DNA from: Pseudomonas phenolilytica
GTDB taxonomy: Bacteria; Pseudomonadota; Gammaproteobacteria; Pseudomonadales; Pseudomonadaceae
NCBI RefSeq assembly: GCF_021432765.1
Contig: NZ_CP058908.1
Location: 2,442,001-2,506,000 of the forward strand
DNA length: 64,000 nucleotides
Direction of reading: 5' to 3'
A program made the translations under genes and the position numbers. Shown here one piece after another: positions 1 to 8,509 of this stretch (the first letter of the stretch is position 1; the number at the start of each line of letters is the position of its first letter). A model generated the notes under the pieces. That model did not search any database. It was not told the origin of the DNA and saw only the letters and a program-made list of their open reading frames with translations.

Positions 1-2
1 GG

Positions 3-446
3 CGTGGCGCCGCGAAGCTCGAGCGGTACCAGCGCGCTGCCCAGGCCGATACCACCGGCCACACCGAGCACCGCCAGCAGCAGGTGCTGCAGGCTGCCGG
101 TAACCAGTGCGCTGAAAAACAGCGTCAGCAGGAACATCAGGCTGGGCACGATGGGCGCGCCGAGCAGGATGATGGCGACGCCGGTGTTGAGCGCATCCAG
201 GCACAGCAGCACTTGCGAGGTACGCTGCGGATGATCGCGCTTGAAGCGGTAACCGAGGTGGTAGGCCAGATGCGGATAGAGCAGCGCATAAGGCACCATC
301 CACAGCAGGTCGAGGGGAAAAAACTGCGTATAGGTTCCGGCCGCGAGAGTGGCGGCGCCGGCCAGGTAGGCGAACACACGGGAGTAGTACTCGCGCAGCG
401 TGCGATTGGCGAGACCGTTGCGGCGCTCTGCCGTGGCGGAAGTCAT
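3..446 (-). CDS. N-terminal part of a MASE2-type membrane sensor protein (probable diguanylate cyclase)
   Basis: Reading leftward from an ATG at 446, an open frame runs off the window edge (148 codons visible). It shows a short polar N-terminus (MTSATAERRNGLANRTLREY) and then several hydrophobic stretches separated by a basic loop (YRFKRDHPQRTSQ). This layout fits the MASE2 membrane sensor domain found at the N-terminus of many GGDEF diguanylate cyclases and some adenylate cyclases. The catalytic domain would lie outside the window, so the enzymatic class is inferred. If correct, it is an inner-membrane sensor controlling c-di-GMP. The promoter should lie just right of 446, back to back with the next gene. 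Confidence 0.55.
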   Translation of the reverse strand, partial: MTSATAERRNGLANRTLREYYSRVFAYLAGAATLAAGTYTQFFPLDLLWMVPYALLYPHLAYHLGYRFKRDHPQRTSQVLLCLDALNTGVAIILLGAPIVPSLMFLLTLFFSALVTGSLQHLLLAVLGVAGGIGLGSALVPLELRGAT

Positions 447-757
447 GTGCTTACGTTCCCTTGTAAAATCGACGCCTTTTTCTAAGCGCCTTGCTGACTG
501 AAGCGCCCACGCGCCGAACGCTTGGAAGGGGCCTTGCCGGTGGCGGTGCATTGCGCTGTTCTGCCGTGGCGCACGCCGAGCCGGTGGATCATAACCAAGC
601 CGCGTCGCGCAGCCAAACCGCAGGCGACAAAAGCCGTGTGGCGATGGGGCGTGGTGACTGGCAGAGGCGCCCCCAGCGGAACCCGCCGAGGCGAAAGCGC
701 CCTAAACTACAGCGGCGCCGCGCGCCTCTTTCTTCTTTCCACGAACAGGATTTCCCT
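447..757. other. Intergenic region with no recognised gene
   Basis: This 311-bp stretch separates the divergent MASE2 protein and DUF808 genes. The DUF808 frame is open upstream to about 491. The upstream residues (Arg/Pro/Gln-rich) look non-coding and lack a convincing start and ribosome site. Promoters for both neighbours are expected here but none is clear enough to place. Confidence 0.4.
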
Positions 758-1687
758 TTGGCTACCAGCTTGCTTGCCTTGATCGACGATATCGCGACGG
801 TTCTGGATGACGTATCCGTGATGACCAAGGTCGCCGCTAAGAAAACCGCCGGCGTACTGGGTGACGACCTGGCGCTCAACGCCCAGCAGGTCAGTGGCGT
901 CAAGGCCGACCGTGAATTGCCGGTGGTCTGGGCGGTCTGCCGGGGTTCGTTGAAGAACAAGCTAATCCTGGTGCCGGCGGCGCTGCTGATCAGCGCATTC
1001 GCGCCCTGGGCGATCACGCCGTTGCTGATGCTCGGCGGCGCGTTTCTTTGCTACGAGGGTTTCGAGAAGCTGGCGCATCGCTTCCTGCATGACGATGCCG
1101 CCGCGCACGCCGAAACCGCCAAGGCGCTGGCCGATCCGGCGGTGGACATGGTGGCTTTCGAGAAGGACAAGATTAGCGGCGCGATCCGTACCGACTTCAT
1201 CCTGTCCGCCGAGATCATCGCGATCACCCTGGGCACCGTGGCCAATGCCAGTTTCACCCAGCAGGTCATGGTGCTGGCCGGCATCGCTGTGGTGATGACC
1301 ATCGGCGTCTATGGGCTGGTTGCCGGTATCGTCAAGCTCGATGACCTGGGGCTGGCCTTGAGCAAGGCGGCGAGCGGAGCGGTACAAGCCGTCGGTCGTG
1401 GCATCCTGTGGCTGGCGCCGTGGCTGATGAAAACGCTGTCGATCGTCGGCACCGCGGCGATGTTCATGGTCGGTGGCGGCATTCTCACCCACGGCATCGG
1501 CGTGGTGCATCACTGGATCGCCAACAGCGCCGAGCAGACCCAGCATTTGCCGTACATCGGCGCGGTGCTCGGTGGGCTGCTGCCGACGCTGCTCGACGCG
1601 GTATTCGGCATCGTCGCCGGTGGCGTGATTCTGGCGGTGCTGACGCTGGGCGGCCGCCTGTTCGGCAAGCGCGGCGCGGCGTCCTGA
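758..1687 (+). CDS. DUF808 (YedI-type) inner-membrane protein
   Basis: The protein has 309 residues from a TTG at 758, preceded by CAGGA a few bases upstream. The frame stays open further up but only as low-complexity basic sequence, so TTG is preferred. Residues 1-60 are soluble and contain [12 protein letters not shown] and [20 protein letters not shown], the conserved opening of the DUF808/YedI family. Hydrophobic blocks lie at about 70-101, 149-192, 217-252 and 265-300. The family is a widespread inner-membrane group of unknown function. The gene is convergent with trkH and the two stop codons abut at 1687/1688, leaving no room for a separate terminator. Confidence 0.85.
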   Translation: MATSLLALIDDIATVLDDVSVMTKVAAKKTAGVLGDDLALNAQQVSGVKADRELPVVWAVCRGSLKNKLILVPAALLISAFAPWAITPLLMLGGAFLCYEGFEKLAHRFLHDDAAAHAETAKALADPAVDMVAFEKDKISGAIRTDFILSAEIIAITLGTVANASFTQQVMVLAGIAVVMTIGVYGLVAGIVKLDDLGLALSKAASGAVQAVGRGILWLAPWLMKTLSIVGTAAMFMVGGGILTHGIGVVHHWIANSAEQTQHLPYIGAVLGGLLPTLLDAVFGIVAGGVILAVLTLGGRLFGKRGAAS

Positions 1688-3139
1688 TCAGTGGCGCCAG
1701 AACGCGGGGGTCAGCACCACCAGCACGGTGATGATCTCCAAGCGACCCAGTAGCATCCCGAGCGACAGCAGCCACTTGGCCGCATCCGGCAGCGGGCTGA
1801 AATTGCCGGCCGGGCCGATGATCGGCCCCAACCCCGGACCGACGTTGCACACAGCCGATGCCGCGCCGGTCAGTGCGGTGATCAGATCCAGTCCGAGCAG
1901 CGCCAGGCATAGCGCGAGCGCGCCGATGGTGATGGTGATGAAGAAGGAAAAGGTCAGGATAGACCGGACGATATCCTCATCCAGCGTGTGGCCGTTGTAC
2001 TGCTGGCGAATGACTGCGCGCGGATGGATCAGCTGCTTGAGGTTGGCCCGCAGCAGCGCGTAGGCGACTTGGAAACGGAAGATCTTCAAACCGCCGGTCG
2101 TGGAGCCGGAGCAGCCGCCGATGAAGGTCAGGTAGAAGAACACCATCATCGCGAAACCGCCCCACTGGGTGTAGTCGCCCGAGGCGTAGCCGGTGGTGGT
2201 GACCACCGAAACCACGTTGAAGGTCACGATGCGCAGCGCGTACAGCCAATCGGCATCGTGGGTGAGCCAGTACCAGCCGCTGAACAGCACGCTGCTGACC
2301 ACCACCAGGACCAGGAAGCCGCGTACCTGTTGATCGCGGATCAGCGCCTTGCGGTGGCCGCGCAGCGTGGCGACGTACAGGGTGAAAGGCAGGCTGCCGA
2401 GAACCATGAAGAACACCGCCACCCAGTGCGCCGACGGGCTGAATTTACCCATCGAGGCATCGGAGGTGGAAAAGCCGCCGGTGGATACCGTGGACATCGC
2501 ATGGTTGATCGCATCGAACAGGCTCATGTCCGCCAGCCAGAAGGCCGCCACGGCCGCCAGCGTCATTCCCACGTAGATGGCGATCAGGTACTGCCCGGCG
2601 ATGTGTGAGCGCGGCACGACCTTTTCCGACCAGTCCGACGATTCCGTCTGGAACAGGCGCATACCACCGATTCGCAACAGCGGCAGGATCGCTACGGCCA
2701 TACCGATGAAACCGATGCCGCCCAGCCAGTGCAGCATCGAGCGCCACATCAGCAGGCCGGGCGAGGCGTCGTCGAGGCCGGTGAGGATGGTGGAACCGGT
2801 GGTGGTGATGCCCGACATGGTTTCGAAGAATGCGTCGGTGTAGCTGATGTGCCGGCTCAGCATCATCGGCAGTGCGGCGAAGCAGCAGACCACCAGCCAG
2901 CTGGCGGTCGTCAGGAAGTACATGTCGCGCGGCCGCAGCTTGGCGTTGGCCGGACGCCCCGGCGCGACCAGGGCGACGCCGCAGCCGCCGGTGATTGCGC
3001 TGGCCCAGATGAATGCCTGCAGGTCGTCGGTACGCTCGAACGCCAGCAGCGTGAGCATCGGCACGACCATGCCGATCGCCAGGGTGATGAGGAAAATGCC
3101 GAGGAGAAAACCGATGATGCGCAGCGTCGGTAAGGCCAT
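1688..3139 (-). CDS. trkH: Trk system potassium uptake transmembrane protein TrkH/TrkG
   Basis: The protein has 483 residues from ATG 3139 (MALPTLRIIGFLLG); 53 upstream in-frame codons are Cys/Pro-rich and probably untranslated. It is the potassium-translocating inner-membrane subunit of Trk, normally gated by the cytoplasmic NAD-binding protein TrkA, which is not in this window. All four pore-loop filter motifs are visible in order: SGITTTGSTIL, STVSTGGFST, SVVTTTGYAS and SAVCNVGPGLGP, each with the filter glycine. Length agrees with the family (about 480). It stands alone here and converges on the DUF808 gene. Confidence 0.95.
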   Translation of the reverse strand: MALPTLRIIGFLLGIFLITLAIGMVVPMLTLLAFERTDDLQAFIWASAITGGCGVALVAPGRPANAKLRPRDMYFLTTASWLVVCCFAALPMMLSRHISYTDAFFETMSGITTTGSTILTGLDDASPGLLMWRSMLHWLGGIGFIGMAVAILPLLRIGGMRLFQTESSDWSEKVVPRSHIAGQYLIAIYVGMTLAAVAAFWLADMSLFDAINHAMSTVSTGGFSTSDASMGKFSPSAHWVAVFFMVLGSLPFTLYVATLRGHRKALIRDQQVRGFLVLVVVSSVLFSGWYWLTHDADWLYALRIVTFNVVSVVTTTGYASGDYTQWGGFAMMVFFYLTFIGGCSGSTTGGLKIFRFQVAYALLRANLKQLIHPRAVIRQQYNGHTLDEDIVRSILTFSFFITITIGALALCLALLGLDLITALTGAASAVCNVGPGLGPIIGPAGNFSPLPDAAKWLLSLGMLLGRLEIITVLVVLTPAFWRH

Positions 3140-3315
3140 TGGGTGCAACTCGGCGCCAGAAAATGAGGGCCGCCATTCTACCTGTGTCGGCCCGCCAGTA
3201 AACCGCCTGCAGCTTGCCGACAGGCGTATGTCTGGGGCCTCTTCACAAGCGCATGGCGATGCATAGAATAGCGGCCCGGCGCCGGCCGGTTCCGGCATCT
3301 GCGCGTGTTGCCTCC

Positions 3316-3687
3316 ATGTCCGTCGACAATCCCTGTCTCACCTGTGGCGCCTGCTGCGCCTATTTTCGTGTGTCCTTCTTCTGGGGCGAATGCACGTCGT
3401 CCGGCGGCACTGTGCCCGAGCAACTGGTGGTGCAGGTCAGCCCCTACCACGTGGCGATGCAGGGCACCGAGGCCAAGCCAGCCCGCTGCGTCGGCCTGCT
3501 GGGTGAAGTCGGTTGTGGCGTGCGCTGCACGCTGTACGAGCAGCGCTCGAGCACCTGTCGTGAGTTCGAAGCCGCCTGGAGCAATGGCGAGCCCAACCCG
3601 CATTGCGACGCGGCGCGCGCGGCGCATGGCCTGCCGCCGCTGGTGCCGCCGCTGCAGCCGCACCTGTCACCCGATCGCGTCGCCTGA
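3316..3687 (+). CDS. YkgJ-family cysteine-cluster protein
   Basis: The protein has 123 residues from ATG 3316. Cysteines are arranged as CLTCGACC near the N-terminus, then GECTSSG, ARCVGL, CGVRC and SSTCREF, with a final PHCD. This is the zinc- or iron-sulfur-chelating cluster pattern of the YkgJ (CxxCxxCC) family. Its biochemical role is unknown; a metal-binding function is inferred from the cysteines. The frame is open 34 codons further upstream, but those residues are basic and lack the family signature. The gene is followed 76 bp later by a nitroreductase on the same strand. Confidence 0.85.
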   Translation: MSVDNPCLTCGACCAYFRVSFFWGECTSSGGTVPEQLVVQVSPYHVAMQGTEAKPARCVGLLGEVGCGVRCTLYEQRSSTCREFEAAWSNGEPNPHCDAARAAHGLPPLVPPLQPHLSPDRVA

Positions 3688-3763
3688 GGCGCACGCCTGC
3701 ACGAGAGTTGCCCTGGCGGCGCCATCGGCCTCTAGAATGTCCGCTTCGTTCTGGAGGTAATGG

Positions 3764-4327
3764 ATGGACGCTCTCGACCTGTTGCTCAACCGTGTTTCGG
3801 TTACCCGGCTGTGCGATCCGGCTCCCGATGCCGCGCAGCTCGACCTGCTGTTTCGCGCCGCGCTGCGCGCGCCGGATCATGCCCAGCTGCGACCCTGGCG
3901 TTTCCTGACCATCGCGGGGCCGGCCCGTGACCAGCTGGGCGAGTTGTTCGCCACGGCACTGCAGGCGCGCGACCCGCACTGCGCGCAAGAGGCCCTGCAC
4001 AAGGCGCGCAGCATGCCGTTGCGCGCGCCGTTGCTGGTGGTGGTGATTGCGCATCTGCAGGCCCATCCGAAGGTGCCCGAAGGCGAGCAGCTGCTCGCCG
4101 CCGGCTGCGCGGCCCACGGATTGCTGCTCGCCGCTCACGCTCAGGGCATTGGTGCGGTGTGGCGTACCGGTGATTTCGCCTATGACGCGCAGGTCGCCGC
4201 TGGCCTTGGTCTGGCGGCGAACGAGCGCGTGCTGGGTTTTCTCTATCTGGGCACGCCGGAAGGGCGGGTACGCGCGGCGCCGGTGCTCGATCCGGCCGAC
4301 TTCGTCAGCGCCTGGCCGTCGCGCTGA
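3764..4327 (+). CDS. YdjA-like NAD(P)H nitroreductase
   Basis: The protein has 187 residues, starting at ATG 3764 with TGGAGG directly upstream. It is a small single-domain FMN flavoprotein of the nitroreductase superfamily. Visible family features are RAPDHAQLRPWRFLTI near residue 35 (FMN-binding N-terminal part), the central helix around GCAAHGLLLAAHAQGIGAVWRTG and the C-terminal LGFLYLGTPEG. Length matches E. coli YdjA (about 183 residues). The physiological substrate of this subfamily is not settled. The stop codon abuts the stop of the convergent sensor-kinase gene. Confidence 0.85.
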   Translation: MDALDLLLNRVSVTRLCDPAPDAAQLDLLFRAALRAPDHAQLRPWRFLTIAGPARDQLGELFATALQARDPHCAQEALHKARSMPLRAPLLVVVIAHLQAHPKVPEGEQLLAAGCAAHGLLLAAHAQGIGAVWRTGDFAYDAQVAAGLGLAANERVLGFLYLGTPEGRVRAAPVLDPADFVSAWPSR

Positions 4328-5647
4328 TTAAGCGAGCGGCAGGCGCAGGCTGGCGATGAACCCGCCGGCCGGGTGGTTGCCCAGCTGCAGCTGGCCGCCG
4401 TGGCGTTCCGCCGCGCGACGGGCGATGGCCAGGCCCAGGCCATGACCGGCGGCGGTCTGCCCCGGCGCGCGGAAGAACGGCTCGCTCAACTGCGACAGAT
4501 GCGCGGCATCCACGCCCGGACCGTGGTCGCGCACGCTGAGCGTCAGCCAGTCGCCCTCCCGGTGCGCCTGCAGTTCGATGGGCTGATCGGCCGGATTGAA
4601 TCGCAGGGCGTTGCGCAGCAGGTTGTCGAGGGCACGTTCGAGCATGTCCGGCCAACCGCGCAACGTGCTGTCGGGGTCGATGTGGCTGTCGATGCGCTGA
4701 TCCGGTGCGACGATGCGCGCGTTGTCCTTGAGCTGCTCGAAGATCGTCGGCAGGTCAATGGTCTGCGCCGAGCCGGGCTCGGCATCCATCCGGGCCAGTT
4801 CCAGCACCTCGCCGATCAGCGCTTCCAGGCGATCACACTCCTTGGTCAGGCGCGGCCAGAGCGCCTCGCGCTCGGCCGGTGTGGCGCGTTCGGCCAGCGC
4901 AAGGGCGATGCGCAGGCGTGCCAGCGGTGAGCGCAATTCATGGGACACGTCGCGCAGCAGCTGGCGCTGGCTGCCGATCAGCGTCTGCAGGCGGGCGCCC
5001 ATGCGGTTGAAGTCGCCGGCCAGCACGCCCAGTTCATCGCGTCGCCTGGCCAGGCGCGCCAGCGAGTTCTGCTGATAGGTGGTCTGGCCAAGATCGTGGA
5101 CGGCGCTGCGCAGGCGATCGAGCGGCCGCGTGATGGACAGCGTCAGCAGCAGGCTGAAGCCGCTCAGCACCACCAGCGCGATCGCTAGCGCGCTGAGCGG
5201 CCAGAACAGGCTGCCGCGGTGCCAGGCCCGTAGCTCGGGATGCGGAATACGGTAGATGAACAGGTAGGTATCGCCGCTGGCTGGGCTGGTGTAGTCCTCG
5301 GTCAGCCGGCGCCAGGGCAGCGAGTGATCGCGGTCGCGTTGACGTGCCTCGAACGCTGCGGCGCGTGGCGGGAAGGTGCCGCGAATGACCGGCTGGCCGT
5401 TCTCGCCCAGCACTTGCACGTCGATGTGCGCGCGATGCCGGTGCTGCTCCAGCAGGCGCTGGGCCGCAACTGCACCCTGTTGCTCGTAGACCCGGGTCCA
5501 GGTCTCCGCGAGGCCGCTGACAGCGGGGTGGCGGCTGAGAATCCAGGCGTCCTGGTTCAGCGCATGCCCGAGCAGCAGTGCCAGGCCGGCGACCAGTGCA
5601 ATGGCGAGCCAGAAGGTTGCGAGAATGCGCCAGAACAGTGATCGCAC
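4328..5647 (-). CDS. CpxA-like sensor histidine kinase
   Basis: The protein has 439 residues if translation starts at GTG 5647, which has GGAGA seven bases upstream; an ATG 13 codons earlier (5686) is the alternative. Layout: an N-terminal membrane anchor (about 7-30), a periplasmic region, a second membrane segment (about 147-172), HAMP, then the kinase core. Seen in the core are the H-box RDVSHELRSPLARL with phospho-acceptor His 236, N-box NLLRNALRF, and G-boxes DHGPGV and GHGLGLAI. It is the last gene of the unit response regulator - Spy/CpxP-like - kinase, so it should sense envelope state and phosphorylate that regulator. Confidence 0.85.
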   Translation of the reverse strand: MRSLFWRILATFWLAIALVAGLALLLGHALNQDAWILSRHPAVSGLAETWTRVYEQQGAVAAQRLLEQHRHRAHIDVQVLGENGQPVIRGTFPPRAAAFEARQRDRDHSLPWRRLTEDYTSPASGDTYLFIYRIPHPELRAWHRGSLFWPLSALAIALVVLSGFSLLLTLSITRPLDRLRSAVHDLGQTTYQQNSLARLARRRDELGVLAGDFNRMGARLQTLIGSQRQLLRDVSHELRSPLARLRIALALAERATPAEREALWPRLTKECDRLEALIGEVLELARMDAEPGSAQTIDLPTIFEQLKDNARIVAPDQRIDSHIDPDSTLRGWPDMLERALDNLLRNALRFNPADQPIELQAHREGDWLTLSVRDHGPGVDAAHLSQLSEPFFRAPGQTAAGHGLGLAIARRAAERHGGQLQLGNHPAGGFIASLRLPLA

Positions 5648-5713
5648 GGCTGTCTCCACGGCGAAGCCCGGCCGGAGCGTGCGCACCGGCCGGGCGGTTG
5701 GTAAGTGCGACGA

Positions 5714-6136
5714 TCAGTTCTGCTGATCGCGCTCGGCTTTCCACTTGAGGAACTCGGCGCGTTCGGCGCGCCTTTCTGCCATCTTCTTCAGGCTTTCGTC
5801 GAAGGCCTTCTGCTGCTCGGGCTTGAGCAGCGCGCGCATCTGCTTGTGAATGTCATCGCGGCTCTTCTGGATCTCGTCCTGCATGGCCTTGCGTTCGGCT
5901 TCCGGCAGCTTGTCCAGGTAGCGCTGGGTGACGGCTCGACGCTGTTGCATCTGCTCGCCCATCAGCTTGTGCATTTCGCGTTGCTGTTCGCGGGTCAGGT
6001 CCAGTTCCTGAAACATCCGCGGGCCCTGTTTGCCGCCCATTGGGCACTGGCCGCCGTCCCGCATGGCGCCGGGCATGGCCATGACGGCAGTGGGAATAGC
6101 GGTGACGAACAGCAGGGCGATGAGGGATTTGCGCAT
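5714..6136 (-). CDS. Periplasmic Spy/CpxP-family protein
   Basis: The protein has 140 residues. It opens with signal peptide MRKSLIALLFVTAIPTAVMA and probably is cleaved after AMA. The mature protein is charged and helical with two LTxxQ-type motifs (LTREQQ near 47, LKPEQQ near 104), the hallmark of CpxP/Spy periplasmic chaperone-like proteins. Lying between the response regulator and kinase genes, it is likely the negative feedback partner of the kinase sensor domain, as CpxP is in enterics. A CpxR-type box sits about 125 bp upstream at 6260-6275. The symbol is withheld because Spy, CpxP and ZraP relatives cannot be separated by reading alone. Confidence 0.8.
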   Translation of the reverse strand: MRKSLIALLFVTAIPTAVMAMPGAMRDGGQCPMGGKQGPRMFQELDLTREQQREMHKLMGEQMQQRRAVTQRYLDKLPEAERKAMQDEIQKSRDDIHKQMRALLKPEQQKAFDESLKKMAERRAERAEFLKWKAERDQQN

Positions 6137-6259
6137 CTTGGTTACTCCTGTGATGAAAGCCGGTTCGCGGACTCTGCGCCGGGTTTTCCGGGCGGCGGCT
6201 GGTCTGTGACCGGATGAGTTCAGTCTAGGGAGGGCAAGGTCAAGCGCGGTCAGCGTCGG

Positions 6260-6275
6260 GTAAAGGCTCGGTAAA
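6260..6275 (+). promoter_or_regulatory. CpxR-type binding box GTAAA-N6-GTAAA
   Basis: Two direct GTAAA pentamers (6260-6264 and 6271-6275) are separated by six bases. They match the known CpxR site, GTAAA-N4-8-GTAAA. The box lies between the stop of the response-regulator gene and the start of the CpxP-like gene, where feedback control of the chaperone and kinase would be placed. Binding is inferred, not shown. Confidence 0.5.
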
Positions 6276-6280
6276 GACGC

Positions 6281-6958
6281 TCAGCCGGCGTACAGGTAGC
6301 CGCGTCCGCGCAGCGCGACGATGCGCGGGCTGCCGTCGGCATGCGGACCGAGCTTGCGCCGCAGGTTGCTGACATGCATGTCGAGGCTGCGGTCGTAGAG
6401 GGTCAGTTTGCGTCCCAGGGCATGCTGGGCGAGGGCCTGCTTGTCCAGCGGTTCGCCGGGCTGGGCGAGCAGCGCTTCGAGGATGCGGCCCTCGGATAGC
6501 GTCAAGCTGACATCGTGTCCGCCGATACTGGCGACGCCGCGCGCCGGGCTGTAGCACAGGTCGCCACGTTCCAGCTGGCTGGGCGTGGCCGGCGGCAGGC
6601 TGCGGCGCAGCACGGCACGCAGGCGCGCCGTGAGTTCGCGTGGGTCGCAGGGCTTGGCCAGGTAGTCGTCGGCACCAAGCTCTAGGCCGAGGATGCGGTC
6701 CAGCGGTTCGCCGCGCCCGGAGAGCATCAGTACCGGCAGACCGGGATGTTCGCTGCGCAGCTGCTTGAGCAGCTCCAGGCCGCTGCCGTCGGGCAGCATC
6801 ACGTCGAGTACCACGGCGGCCGGCTGGAATTCGGCCAGCGCGGCGCGGGCGCTCTGACCGTCGTGACAGGCGTGGGCGACGAAGCCTTCCTGCGCCAGCC
6901 AGCTGATCAGCAGCTCGCACAGTTCGTGGTCGTCATCGATCAGCAGCAGTTCGTTCAT
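6281..6958 (-). CDS. CpxR/OmpR-family response regulator
   Basis: The protein has 225 residues. The receiver domain covers 1-115: acidic pocket DDD at 8-10, phospho-acceptor Asp 52 in VVLDVMLPDG, and conserved Lys 102 in LAKPCDP. A C-terminal winged helix follows, with SLDMHVSNLRRKLG recognition helix and closing RGRGYLYAG. It is the first gene of the regulator - CpxP-like - kinase unit. It follows the small coiled-coil protein gene by seven bases and so may also be transcribed with it. Given the partner genes and the nearby GTAAA box, it is best read as a CpxR equivalent. Confidence 0.85.
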   Translation of the reverse strand: MNELLLIDDDHELCELLISWLAQEGFVAHACHDGQSARAALAEFQPAAVVLDVMLPDGSGLELLKQLRSEHPGLPVLMLSGRGEPLDRILGLELGADDYLAKPCDPRELTARLRAVLRRSLPPATPSQLERGDLCYSPARGVASIGGHDVSLTLSEGRILEALLAQPGEPLDKQALAQHALGRKLTLYDRSLDMHVSNLRRKLGPHADGSPRIVALRGRGYLYAG

Positions 6959-6965
6959 GAATGAT

Positions 6966-7310
6966 TCAGTTCAGCCATTGGCGACGCCGGCGCCCGCGGG
7001 TCACCAGCAGGCCGAGCAGGAAGCTCGCGACGCCGACGCTGCCGCCGACGGCGAACCATTTCTGTTCCTCGCTGAGCAAGGGCAGCGGGGCCTGGCTCTG
7101 CGCTTCCTGCAGCTGCAGGCGTAGGCGCTGGTTCTCCTGCCGCAGGCGCTGCAGGGCCAAAGTGTCGATTGTCGGCGCATTATCGGTCGCTGCCGGGGCG
7201 GCGTCTTCGCTCGTCTGCTCCTCCACATCCGCTGCGGGGGCTTCCTGGGCGTGAACGGTCGGTGCGAGCAGGCTCACGGCCAGCAGCAGGGGAAACAGGG
7301 CACGATGCAT
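6966..7310 (-). CDS. Small secreted/anchored protein with coiled coil and C-terminal membrane segment
   Basis: The protein has 114 residues from ATG 7310, which has AAGGAG upstream. It shows signal peptide MHRALFPLLLAVSLLAPTVHA, an acidic Ala-rich linker, a heptad-like stretch (LQRLRQENQRLRLQLQEAQ), one hydrophobic segment (WFAVGGSVGVASFLLGLLV) and a basic tail RGRRRRQW. This resembles the C-terminal half of YgiM-like SH3 membrane proteins but lacks the SH3 domain. No function can be assigned. Only seven bases separate it from the response-regulator gene, suggesting cotranscription with the Cpx-like genes. Confidence 0.65.
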   Translation of the reverse strand: MHRALFPLLLAVSLLAPTVHAQEAPAADVEEQTSEDAAPAATDNAPTIDTLALQRLRQENQRLRLQLQEAQSQAPLPLLSEEQKWFAVGGSVGVASFLLGLLVTRGRRRRQWLN

Positions 7311-7375
7311 CTGACTACCTTCTCCTTGGTGCTGGCCACGGTGAATCCGCAGCCAGGCTGATCCTTGTGTTTCGG

Positions 7376-7675
7376 TCAGGGCAGCACTTTCTTGAACGGC
7401 TTGACCAGCACATCGCTGTAGACGCCGGCGGCCTTGTAGGGATCGGCTTCGGCCCATTCCTGCGCGGCTTGCAGCGAGTCGAACTCGGCCACCACCAGGC
7501 TGCCGGTGAAGCCGGCCGCGCCCGGATCGTTGCTGTCGATTGCCGGATGCGGCCCGGCGAGTACCAGTCGGCCTGCTTCCTTGAGCGCTTCCAGGCGGGC
7601 GAGATGGGCCGGGCGGGTGGCAAGGCGTTCCTGCAGGGAGTTCGGGGCGTCGGTGGCGATGATGGCGTACAGCAT
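7376..7675 (-). CDS. yciI: YciI-family protein
   Basis: The protein has 99 residues from ATG 7675. It has a ferredoxin-like YciI fold with opening [30 protein letters not shown] and [21 protein letters not shown], all characteristic of the family. Its catalytic role in bacteria is unclear; the His/Asp pair of the fold is the presumed active site. It lies two bases downstream of yciB on the same strand, the arrangement usual in pseudomonads. Confidence 0.9.
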   Translation of the reverse strand: MLYAIIATDAPNSLQERLATRPAHLARLEALKEAGRLVLAGPHPAIDSNDPGAAGFTGSLVVAEFDSLQAAQEWAEADPYKAAGVYSDVLVKPFKKVLP

Positions 7676-7677
7676 GG

Positions 7678-8265
7678 TTACTCCTTGGACGGTGCGGGAG
7701 TCGTCTGCATGTGGCGGACGAGGTAGAAACTCTGGCCGATCATGAACAGCAGGGTCAGGCCCAGGCTGCCGAAGACCTTGAAATCGACCCAGATGGCCGG
7801 GAAGGTGAACGCGACGAAGAGGTTGGCGCCGCCGCAGACGAGAAAGAAGGCGACCCAGGCGGCGTTCAGCCGGGCCCATTGCGCGGCGGGTAGCTCGGCC
7901 ACATGGCCCATCAGGCGCTGAACCAGCGGCTTGTCGCCGAACAGCTGACTGCCGGCGAAAGCCAGCGCGAACAGTGCGTTGACCACCGGCGCCTTCCACT
8001 TGAGCACGGTTTCGCTGTGAAACGCCAGGGTCAGCCCGCCGAACACCAGGCAGGCGGCGAGGGTGATCAACTGGCTCTTGTCCAAGCGCCGTTGCTTGGC
8101 CAGGAGCGCGCCATAGACGAGCAACGAGCTGAGGATCAGCACTGCCGTTGCGCTGAAAATGCCGCCGAGGGCGAACTCATGCCCGGCGATTTCGAGGCTC
8201 CGTGGCTCGATCTTGTAAACCGCGAAGAACAGCAGCAGCGGGATGAAATCGATGAATTGTTTCAC
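7678..8265 (-). CDS. yciB: Inner-membrane-spanning protein YciB (septation protein A family)
   Basis: The protein has 195 residues from a GTG at 8265 (reads [19 protein letters not shown]). Five hydrophobic segments are visible and the C-terminus closes with QSFYLVRHM. YciB (formerly IspA/IspZ-like) is a membrane protein linked to cell-envelope synthesis and septation, interacting with divisome and elongasome proteins in E. coli. The gene is transcribed away from the PHP-yciO-trpS-scpAB block across a 244-bp gap and leads the yciB-yciI unit. The long frame extending rightward beyond 8265 is an unrelated open stretch. Confidence 0.9.
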   Translation of the reverse strand: MKQFIDFIPLLLFFAVYKIEPRSLEIAGHEFALGGIFSATAVLILSSLLVYGALLAKQRRLDKSQLITLAACLVFGGLTLAFHSETVLKWKAPVVNALFALAFAGSQLFGDKPLVQRLMGHVAELPAAQWARLNAAWVAFFLVCGGANLFVAFTFPAIWVDFKVFGSLGLTLLFMIGQSFYLVRHMQTTPAPSKE

Positions 8266-8509
8266 GATGCGGGCCGGCAACCTTGAGTGGGCGGCATAAT
8301 AGCAAACCGGATTGTCGGCGGAACGCATGCGCCGAACGCGCAGCACCAAGCCTTTGGCGGGCGGTCTCAACGACAACGTTGGCCCGCGTGCGCGCCAGAC
8401 GCCCCTCTGGCGGCGTACACTGACGCACTGTTCTTTCCGGTGCGCCAGCGCCGCCGGCCACCACGGCCTTCCGGCTTCCCGATCCGTTTCTTGAGTAACG
8501 AGCCCTCTG

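Noticed and set aside
491..757. N-terminal extension of the DUF808 gene
   Set aside because: The upstream residues are Arg/Gln/Pro-rich with no family similarity, and CAGGA sits just upstream of the TTG at 758.
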